64,000 nt of DNA. It comes from Rhodospirillaceae bacterium (GTDB lineage: Bacteria; Pseudomonadota; Alphaproteobacteria; Rhodospirillales; Casp-alpha2). Where the stretch lies: assembly GCA_016845145.1 (NCBI GenBank), contig JAERTE010000146.1, forward strand, positions 1 through 64,000, in the 5' to 3' direction. Below are positions 26,204 to 33,481 of this stretch, piece by piece (positions within the stretch are counted from its first letter, which is position 1; each line of letters begins with the position of its first letter). The notes beneath the pieces are model-generated. The model saw nothing but the letters and a program-made list of their open reading frames with translations, did not search any database and was not told where the DNA came from. The position numbers were made by a program, and so were the translations under genes.

Positions 26204-29200
26204 TTACGCCTCCAGCAGCAAGTCGTCCGCTTGAAGGTCATGCAACGTTGCGACGGCGTTCGGCAGGGTGTCGGGCTTGCCGAACAGATAGCCTTGAATG
26301 TAGTCGCCCTGGTGCCGCTCCAGGAAAGCGTGCTCCGGCGGGTTTTCCACGCCTTCGCAAATGACTTTCATGCCCATGGCGTGGGACATGGAGATGATGC
26401 CGGCGACCAAGGCCGCATTTTCGGAGTCGTCGGTAACGCCGTCGATGAAGGATTTGTCGATCTTCAAGGTGTCGAAGGGATAGCGCCTGAGATAACTGAG
26501 TGATGAATAGCCGGTGCCGAAGTCGTCGATGGATAGACCAACGCCCATGTCATGCAGAGCACGCAAAGTGTCGATGATTTCGGGTGTATCGATCATCAAC
26601 AGGCCTTCGGTTACTTCCAATTCCAAGTCGTTGGGTGCAAGGCCGGTGTGCTCAAGCGCGTGGCGGACATCTTTGAGAATGGTGCCGCGCATAAACTGTT
26701 TCGGCGAAATGTTGATGGCGATGCGAAGATGCGGGAAGCCCTGGTGTTTCAAGCTGAGTAAATCTTGGCAAGCTTGATCAATCAACCAACTGCCGATGCG
26801 GATGATTTCGCCTGAGTTTTCGGCGACAGGGATGAACTGATCCGGGCGCACGAACCCAAGCTCCGGGTTTTCCCAACGCAGCAACGTTTCGAGCGCCACC
26901 GGATGGCCACTGACGGTATCGACAATCGGCTGATAAACGGGGTACAGCTCTCCGGCATCAAGCGCGTACCTGAGGTGCGTGTCCATGGACAGCAAGCGCT
27001 GTGAATTGGCATTCATTTCAGGCGAGAAGAAACGGTAGGTATCGCGGCCTGCCGATTTCGCTGAAAACATGGCGGCGTCGGCGTGGCGCAACAAGGCCGG
27101 AGCATCTTCACCGTCGCTCGGAAACACCGATATACCAAGGCTTGCGGAGACAAAGATTTGCGTGCCGTCTATGGAAAACGGGTTGCGCAACGTTGCGAGC
27201 AATTTGTCAGCCAGAGCCGCCGCTCGACCGCCGTTCGGAATATCCTTGATCACCACCAAGAACTCGTCACCGCCCAAGTTGGCGACCGTATCGCTCTTGC
27301 GGAGGCTGGTTTCCAGGCGCCTGGCTGCTTCAACAATGATTCTGTCTCCCGCCTCATGGCCAAGCGAATCATTGACCTTCTTGAAATCGTCAAGGTCGAC
27401 CGAGATGACGACCACCGCTTGCCCGTCGCGGTTCGCCATCTGTATGGATTGCGTTAAGCGGTCCATGGCCAATACCCGATTGGGCAGCCCGGTTAACGGA
27501 TCGAAGTTGGCTTGACGGATCAACAGGGCCTTTGCTTTTTCGCGCTCAAGAACACGTCCGACCTGTGTGCCGATATGATTGAGGGCGTTGAACAAGAGAT
27601 CGTCGGGCCGATTGTCGCGTGGAGAGAAGAATTCAAGCACGCCGACCACCTTGGGCCCGGCCAGCACCGGAAAAGCGAACACGGATTTGATATCCGTATG
27701 AGTCAGTTGGCGGGCGCGTGGGAAATTCGGTGCGACCTTGACATCGGCAATCCATAGAGGTGCCGCCTCGCGCAAGACTTCACCCGGAAGTCCCTCGCCG
27801 AAATGAAACGTTGTGGATTCGGTGACCTGGCGCAATTCGCGGTAGGGCTGTTCCACATCGAAGTGCCAGATGCCTGATGAACGCAGTATTCCATTGTCGT
27901 CTGTGTCCAGCAGATACGCATGGCCGACTGGCCATCCGGTTTGGGTGCAGACTTCACGCAGCACGGCGCCAATGGCATCTTTCGGGTTCGCCGCATTGTT
28001 GGCGATGACAGTCGTCTCGTGCAGGATAGAAAGAAGCTTGCGTTGACGGTTGGACTCTCGGCGAGATCGCATCTCGCTGGTCACGTCGCGACCAACGATC
28101 ATAGTTGCCGGATGGTTCTCAAACTCGATGACCAGTTCTGACATTTCAACGTTGCGATGGCTGCCGTCATCGCGAGGTATGCGAACCAGTGTACGCACCG
28201 GCCCGTTGTTGCCTTGGCTTGGGTCCGCCTCTGTTGCGTGGGTTCCAATCCGCAGGCGGTCTTCTTCATGTAAGAAATCCGTGAATACCCGTCCGATGAT
28301 CTGGCCGGTCCCCTCCGCGTCTAACATATCCAGGCCGGCTTGATTGATTGTCGCCACCCGCCCCGCACGGCAGATGCAGATCATGTCTGGTGTCAGATCG
28401 AACAATTGTTGGTGGTGATGATCTTCGTCACCGACCAGAGTGCCGGCATGTGAGATTGCCAATAATCGATCCACGGTTTCCTGCAGCGTTTCCCCTGCGA
28501 TCCGTATATAAGCCAGATAGTCGCGGGTAACCTGGTTGAGGGCATTTCCGTCAGCCGACAAGGCCAGCTCGGAATATCCCAAAATGGTTGTCAGGGGGGT
28601 GCGCAATTCACGGCTGATGTTGGCAAGAAACCGCGTCTTGGTTTGATTGGCGGCGATGGCTTCGTCGCGGGCGATGGTCATATCTCGGGCAGCGTTTTTT
28701 ATGTCCGTAAGGTCGCGGATAAATGCGGTGAAGCGTTGTCGTGATTGGCGATTTTCCGTGATCGTCAACTCGATGGGAAATTCCCCGCCGTCGGCGCGAA
28801 GCGCCGAGATTTCAACCCGCCGTTTCAATAACTCGGCGCCACTGTTGTTCAGTGCCGCGCTCAGGCCCTGGCGATGAGCGTTGCGATTGTCTTCAGGAAT
28901 GATGATGTCGGCGAGGTCGTGTCCCAAAACACGATCTCTCGTTATACCAAACATGGTTTCGGCGGACTGGTTGAAGTAGGTGACGCGACCTGTGTCGTCG
29001 ATGGAAATGATGGCATCCATGGCCGCGTCCAAGACGCGTTGCTGGTGGTGCTCTGCGGTTCTGGCTTGCAGATCGTTCTTTCGAATCCGGTAAATCAGCG
29101 CTGCCGCAACCCAAACGGCGGTTACGGCAAGACCATGCTCGATGATGTCGGAAACGCCTGTGGTATGGTGGAAATTAGGGTCAATTAACACCCACAACGT

Positions 29201-29377
29201 AGCTAGGACGGCCAGACCGAATATTTGCCAAGTTTGACGGACCAGAAGACCGAGCAGAACGGTTGCCAAGGATGGCAAACCGTACAGGAAATTGTAACCA
29301 AGCGCGGTGACGGCGACGATCCCGGTCATGGCGACGACCACGACAATGATGCTCCACGCTTGGTTTGGTATTTTCAC
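26204..29377 (-). CDS. Membrane PAS-GAF-GGDEF-EAL cyclic-di-GMP protein with a vestigial HisKA segment
   Basis: From the GTG at 29377 (GGAG upstream) the protein has 1,057 residues. The order is three or four membrane helices (to about 115), a PAS domain (YFNQSAETMFGITRD), a HisKA-like helix pair, a second PAS, a GAF domain (about 460-630), a GGDEF domain with intact GGDEF near 702, and an EAL domain with ETL at the EAL position near 826. EAL residues such as NISPKQF, LEVTEGLL and IDDFGTGYSSL are kept. The HisKA segment reads NISRELRTPL, so the phospho-accepting His is Arg, and no ATPase domain follows. It lies 28 bases after the hemerythrin chemoreceptor gene, suggesting co-expression. Confidence 0.92.
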   Translation of the reverse strand: MKIPNQAWSIIVVVVAMTGIVAVTALGYNFLYGLPSLATVLLGLLVRQTWQIFGLAVLATLWVLIDPNFHHTTGVSDIIEHGLAVTAVWVAAALIYRIRKNDLQARTAEHHQQRVLDAAMDAIISIDDTGRVTYFNQSAETMFGITRDRVLGHDLADIIIPEDNRNAHRQGLSAALNNSGAELLKRRVEISALRADGGEFPIELTITENRQSRQRFTAFIRDLTDIKNAARDMTIARDEAIAANQTKTRFLANISRELRTPLTTILGYSELALSADGNALNQVTRDYLAYIRIAGETLQETVDRLLAISHAGTLVGDEDHHHQQLFDLTPDMICICRAGRVATINQAGLDMLDAEGTGQIIGRVFTDFLHEEDRLRIGTHATEADPSQGNNGPVRTLVRIPRDDGSHRNVEMSELVIEFENHPATMIVGRDVTSEMRSRRESNRQRKLLSILHETTVIANNAANPKDAIGAVLREVCTQTGWPVGHAYLLDTDDNGILRSSGIWHFDVEQPYRELRQVTESTTFHFGEGLPGEVLREAAPLWIADVKVAPNFPRARQLTHTDIKSVFAFPVLAGPKVVGVLEFFSPRDNRPDDLLFNALNHIGTQVGRVLEREKAKALLIRQANFDPLTGLPNRVLAMDRLTQSIQMANRDGQAVVVISVDLDDFKKVNDSLGHEAGDRIIVEAARRLETSLRKSDTVANLGGDEFLVVIKDIPNGGRAAALADKLLATLRNPFSIDGTQIFVSASLGISVFPSDGEDAPALLRHADAAMFSAKSAGRDTYRFFSPEMNANSQRLLSMDTHLRYALDAGELYPVYQPIVDTVSGHPVALETLLRWENPELGFVRPDQFIPVAENSGEIIRIGSWLIDQACQDLLSLKHQGFPHLRIAINISPKQFMRGTILKDVRHALEHTGLAPNDLELEVTEGLLMIDTPEIIDTLRALHDMGVGLSIDDFGTGYSSLSYLRRYPFDTLKIDKSFIDGVTDDSENAALVAGIISMSHAMGMKVICEGVENPPEHAFLERHQGDYIQGYLFGKPDTLPNAVATLHDLQADDLLLEA

Positions 29378-29405
29378 TGCGTTGTTCTCCGCCGTCGGAT
29401 ATCCT

Positions 29406-31919
29406 TTATGCAGCGCTGCGGGTTGTGTCCGAGGCCGATCCAGATAAGTACTTCGCCAAGGCCTTGTCCGCCGTATTGATGTGCGCCGTCCACCATGCAC
29501 CCAGCAAACTCATGAGTGACACACCGGCGCTATCCGTACCGGATTGATACTCGCCATAAACTTCATCAAGACGTTTGACGAATGCCTCATGCATGGCTTG
29601 GTGTTTGTCCAGTTCCGGATAGTTGGTATCGGTCATCATTTGAACTTCGTTGGCGAAATGGTTTTGCGTGTATTGCCGCATTTCGTTGAAGGTCTGTTCG
29701 ATCGTTGCCTTGTCGGCAGCGGTGCGAACGGAGTGGTAGAGGCTATTGATGACCTTTATCAGGTGTTGGTGCTCATCATCGATGCTGGCGTGGTCGACGC
29801 TGAGTTCGTCCGTCCACGCGATCAGGTCGTCGCCCTGCTGGTCAGCATCTCGGACCCGGGTCAGGAAGCCGCCAACCTGTTCCTTGAGCACGCTCGTCTG
29901 TTGGCTCAAATCTTCGGACGCGGTGCGGATGCGCGCTCCGTCTTCGCTGGCTTTATTGGCAGAGGTTTGAACCATGGAAATCGATTGGGAAACCTCGGCC
30001 GTGCCGCTTGCCGCCTGTTCGACGTTGCGGGCGATCTCCTGCGTGGCGGCACCTTGTTCTTCCACTGCCGCCGAGATCGACGACGCGATTTCGTCGACTT
30101 GGTTGATAACCTCGGCGATAGACCGCATGGCAGTGGCGGAATCGCGGGTCGAGCCTTGTATGTCTGAAATCTGGCGGGTGATCTCCTCGGTCGCGTTGGC
30201 CGTTTGATTGGCCAGATTCTTGACCTCGGATGCGACCACCGCGAAACCCTTGCCGGCATCACCGGCACGCGCCGCTTCGATGGTGGCATTGAGCGCCAGG
30301 AGATTGGTCTGCTCGGCAATTGCGGTAATCAGGTCGACGACTTCGGAAATGCCGGCAACTGAGCGCTCCAACGTAGTGATCTTGCCCGATGTGTCATTGG
30401 CCAATCCAACCGCCTGGGTGGTGATGTCGGTCGAGCGGTTCACCTGAGAGCTGATCTCGGTGATCGAGTTGCTCAATTCTTCCGCTGCCGCGGCAACGGT
30501 CTGCACGTTGGAGGTTGCCTCCTCCGACGCTGCCGCCACGGTAGTGGCCTGATGGTTGGTCTCATCGGCTCCGCCGGCGACACTGGCTGCGGTTTCCTTA
30601 AGGATCGTGTCAGCGCGCGTCAGGCTTTCCAATACCGTCATCATAGTCAGGTCGAAATCGTGGATATACTCGCCAACTTGGTTCTGGCGGACTTCACGTA
30701 CGACTTGGGTCTCTCTTTCCTTCTTCGCGGCATCCTTCTGTAGCGCGGTGAGCTCTTCCGTTTTTATCATATTCTCTTTGAATACTTCCACGGCCTGCGC
30801 CATGGCGCCGATTTCGTCGCCTCGCTCGGTGCCTTCGATGTCGGCAGAGGTGTCGCCGTCTGCCAACACCGTCATGACACCGGTCATCTTCTTTAAGGGC
30901 CGTGTGATCGAACCCACGATCAAGATGGTTAGGGCCAGAGCGGCGGCAAGAAGCGCCACCGTGACGCCGATCATGATGTAAAGCTGGTTCAGCGCGCTGG
31001 CATGTAATGTGCCGGCGAGTTCGACCAGATCTTCAGCGACCCGGTCTTCCACCGTTTTCAGGAGATTGATCTTTTTGGTGATGGTGTCGAACCAAGCCGG
31101 ACCTTCGACGCCGCCCGTGGAGCCAGTCTGTGGGCTGGTGATGGCAAGTTTGCGCATGCGATTGACTTCGTCTACAGCAGCGCCTTTGACGGTATCTTTC
31201 AAAAAGGCACGTTGTTCAGCCGATGCGAAAATGGAAAAGCGGCTGAGGAAGGTATTCTGCTGGGCGATCAATTCGATGAATTTTTTGAAAATCGCCGGCT
31301 TGAACTGACCGCTGGAGAATCCCGCTGCGCCCATGGCGCGCTCGATACCGGCCCGTTCTTTGCCTTGCAGGAAGCTGGTATAGGCAGCGATGGCCTTGGT
31401 CATTTTCGCGTCCGAGCTGAGAACGGCCATCTCCTCGACAATAACCAACATCTTGCCGATGGTCGGCGTATAGTAGCCGGCCATCTGAGGCACGGTAATT
31501 TTCAAGTTGGTGATGGCTTGGCGTTTGGATCCCAGTTCCGTCAAGGCCTTGCGAGCTGTCGTGATCTTCTCAGTCAATGCAGCGCCGAACGGTGCCGTAT
31601 CGAAGGCGTCCATGGCTTGGTCGAAGTTCAGCTTCTTGGCATCGGTAACCTTGCGCTGCGTCGGCAGTTTGGCGGTAAATTTCTTACCTGCCGAGCCGAT
31701 GAATCCGGCAGAAGCGCCGCGCTCTTTTTGCATCTCGTGCACCAGGGCACTGATCGTCGGCGCAAGTTGCGCAAGTTTTTCGAGCTGTTCGATGTCGCGC
31801 GCGAATTCGTTCTTTTGCATGATCAAGATGATCGACAACACCAGAAAACCGGCGACAGGCAAGGCCAGGGCCATCAGGATGCGGGCCCCGATCTTGGTGT
31901 TCTTGAAAAAAGCAGACAT
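29406..31919 (-). CDS. Chemoreceptor with NIT sensor and C-terminal bacteriohemerythrin domain
   Basis: The 837-residue protein starts with a membrane helix, followed by a periplasmic NIT (nitrate/nitrite sensing) domain with the diagnostic MQKERGASAGFIGSAG near residue 65. A second membrane helix (about 316-338), HAMP, and a full MCP signalling domain (EQTNLLALNATIEAARAGDAG) follow. The C terminus is a hemerythrin domain: DHASIDDEHQHLI, HFANEVQMM, DKHQAMHEAF and WWTAHINTAD supply the diiron ligands. It probably senses nitrogen oxides outside and O2 inside. I chose the ATG at 31919 because AGGAAGG lies seven bases upstream; the ATG at 31925 is too close to it. Confidence 0.93.
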   Translation of the reverse strand: MSAFFKNTKIGARILMALALPVAGFLVLSIILIMQKNEFARDIEQLEKLAQLAPTISALVHEMQKERGASAGFIGSAGKKFTAKLPTQRKVTDAKKLNFDQAMDAFDTAPFGAALTEKITTARKALTELGSKRQAITNLKITVPQMAGYYTPTIGKMLVIVEEMAVLSSDAKMTKAIAAYTSFLQGKERAGIERAMGAAGFSSGQFKPAIFKKFIELIAQQNTFLSRFSIFASAEQRAFLKDTVKGAAVDEVNRMRKLAITSPQTGSTGGVEGPAWFDTITKKINLLKTVEDRVAEDLVELAGTLHASALNQLYIMIGVTVALLAAALALTILIVGSITRPLKKMTGVMTVLADGDTSADIEGTERGDEIGAMAQAVEVFKENMIKTEELTALQKDAAKKERETQVVREVRQNQVGEYIHDFDLTMMTVLESLTRADTILKETAASVAGGADETNHQATTVAAASEEATSNVQTVAAAAEELSNSITEISSQVNRSTDITTQAVGLANDTSGKITTLERSVAGISEVVDLITAIAEQTNLLALNATIEAARAGDAGKGFAVVASEVKNLANQTANATEEITRQISDIQGSTRDSATAMRSIAEVINQVDEIASSISAAVEEQGAATQEIARNVEQAASGTAEVSQSISMVQTSANKASEDGARIRTASEDLSQQTSVLKEQVGGFLTRVRDADQQGDDLIAWTDELSVDHASIDDEHQHLIKVINSLYHSVRTAADKATIEQTFNEMRQYTQNHFANEVQMMTDTNYPELDKHQAMHEAFVKRLDEVYGEYQSGTDSAGVSLMSLLGAWWTAHINTADKALAKYLSGSASDTTRSAA

Positions 31920-31985
31920 ATCCATACCTTCCTAGGGAATCGCTGAAAATTTGGATATGAATATCAGAGAAAAAAATGCATGTCC

Positions 31986-31999
31986 TTGACTTATGTCAT
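31986..31999 (-). promoter_or_regulatory. FNR-like palindrome upstream of the hemerythrin chemoreceptor
   Basis: TTGACTTATGTCAT (plus strand; ATGACATAAGTCAA on the coding strand) is a near-palindrome of the FNR/CRP family type TTGAY-N4-RTCAA. It ends 66 bases before the start codon. It resembles the site before the other chemoreceptor in sequence and distance. Inferred from sequence only. Confidence 0.5.
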
Positions 32000-32034
32000 A
32001 CGCTATTACTTTTGTTTTAGATTGACTCCAAAAA

Positions 32035-32871
32035 CTATTCGGACCGATTGATTCGCCAATCGTATTTATAGTCCAAAGCGCGATTTGCGAGCATGAGTTT
32101 GGTCTCCATGTCTGAATTGGCGTAAGCGGAGAGGTGTGAGAGCACGCCTTCTTCGCCGCCAAAATCATCGGCGTACCAGCTGTAAATCTTGGAAAGCGTG
32201 AGTCCGCTGTCAGTGATTGTCAGACCGCGTGGATGGTTGACGAATGCCTTTGCGGCGCGAATTAGCATTTCCTCCATGTCTTCAGCGCGATAGGCGCGGC
32301 GGGCCAAGTTTGGGCAGCCGAGCGCCGCGCAATTCAACACGTAGTGCAGGCGCGGGTCTTTCCAGATCGGTCTGAGAATGCGGTGCTCAATGTCATTGAG
32401 GCTGAGCATCTCACCTTCGACCTTGATCAGTTTCTTGTCCCATGGTCCGCCACCGAACAAGCTGCCGCCGAGGTCGATCTCTCGGATTGACGCAACGGGG
32501 TGGAAATCCAGCACCACACGCACCGTCAAGGCGTTGTACAGGTTGATCCAATACGCCATTTGTTCACCACGGTTGAGTCCGAGCACCTGGGCTTGGCGCA
32601 TTGTCTCCAGATAAGCATGCAGCGCTGCCTTGCTTTCCTCGGCGGCCCTGTCGTAGGCAACCCGGTGAATACCGTCGGCGCCGACTGAGACGTACGCCGT
32701 CAAGAACGTGTCCCACGCGCTGTGGTCGAGTGTCTGCTTGCTGGCCCTGTCATAGGTCTGCCATTTCGGCCACAACTCTGACTTTGGCGCCAGCAATGTA
32801 TCAAACAACGAAAACCCACTCAGCAGCGATACAGATAGCGCCGCCACAACCATGCGGCGACAACTAAGCAT
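32035..32871 (-). CDS. DUF547-family exported protein
   Basis: From the ATG at 32871 the protein has 278 residues and a signal peptide (MVVAALSVSLLSGF). The DUF547 core is clear: EQMAYWINLYNALTVRVVLDF, SLNDIEHRILRPIWKDPRLHYVLNCAALGCPNL and ISKIYSWYADDFGG-like segment near the end. The conserved His and Cys suggest a papain-like or transglutaminase-like fold, but the activity of the family is not established. GGGAG precedes the ATG, which overlaps the Lrp gene's stop by eight bases, so the two are co-translated. Confidence 0.88.
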   Translation of the reverse strand: MLSCRRMVVAALSVSLLSGFSLFDTLLAPKSELWPKWQTYDRASKQTLDHSAWDTFLTAYVSVGADGIHRVAYDRAAEESKAALHAYLETMRQAQVLGLNRGEQMAYWINLYNALTVRVVLDFHPVASIREIDLGGSLFGGGPWDKKLIKVEGEMLSLNDIEHRILRPIWKDPRLHYVLNCAALGCPNLARRAYRAEDMEEMLIRAAKAFVNHPRGLTITDSGLTLSKIYSWYADDFGGEEGVLSHLSAYANSDMETKLMLANRALDYKYDWRINRSE

Positions 32872-33352
32872 CGGCAGCTCCCACGGGCAGAGCCGTACGG
32901 TAAGCGATACGCCGCAGCGCGAATGAGGACTTGATGGATGCAACGCCATCGACGCGGGTGAGCTTGTTCATGAGAAACTCCTGGTAGGCGGTCAAATCGG
33001 CGGCGACAACGCGTAGCAGATAATCCGAATCGCCGGTCATTAGATAACATTCCATGACTTCGGGCCAAGCGATGATCTGTTTTTCGAACGCATCCAGCGA
33101 CGCTTCCACCTGTTTTTCAAGCGTCACCTGCACGAATACACTGACCGGCAGGCCGACGATTTCCGGATCGACCAGCGTCGCATATCCACGGATGACCCCG
33201 GTCTCCTCCAGTCGTTTCACACGGCGCAGGCAGGGCGAGGCCGAAAGCCCGACTTCTTCGGCCAACTCCACGTTGCGCAATCTTGCGTTAGACTGTAGGG
33301 CGGCCAGAATGCGGCGATCTATCTTATCAAGTGCCATACTTGGATGATTCAA
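32864..33352 (-). CDS. Lrp/AsnC-family transcriptional regulator
   Basis: The 162-residue protein has the N-terminal helix-turn-helix (LDKIDRRILAALQSNARLRN, ELAEEVGLSASPCLRRVKRL) and a C-terminal RAM ligand-binding domain (PEVMECYLMTGDSDYLLRVV). It starts with TTG at 33352, preceded by GAGAGG at a good distance; an ATG at 33337 (MALDKIDRR) is the alternative. It is divergent from the 2-oxoacid dehydrogenase gene, which it probably regulates, as MdeR is paired with MdeB in Pseudomonas putida. The DUF547 gene is coupled downstream. Confidence 0.92.
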   Translation of the reverse strand: MNHPSMALDKIDRRILAALQSNARLRNVELAEEVGLSASPCLRRVKRLEETGVIRGYATLVDPEIVGLPVSVFVQVTLEKQVEASLDAFEKQIIAWPEVMECYLMTGDSDYLLRVVAADLTAYQEFLMNKLTRVDGVASIKSSFALRRIAYRTALPVGAADA

Positions 33353-33391
33353 CTTAATAGCCTCTCATAAAGTACAAATTATTGCGTTATA

Positions 33392-33449
33392 TGGCACTAT
33401 TAAGCATCAATTCGCAAGGATATGCGGCTCAGAATCAATTAAAGTGCCA
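33392..33449. promoter_or_regulatory. Candidate Lrp operator: spaced inverted repeat in the divergent promoter
   Basis: TGGCACT (33392-33398) and AGTGCCA (33443-33449) form a perfect seven-base inverted repeat separated by 44 bases, in the AT-rich gap between the regulator and the dehydrogenase gene. Spaced sites on the same DNA face suit an octameric Lrp protein. The assignment is a hypothesis. Confidence 0.35.
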
Positions 33450-33481
33450 AAATATCATCTTGTTTTCGAAGGATTGTCCGC

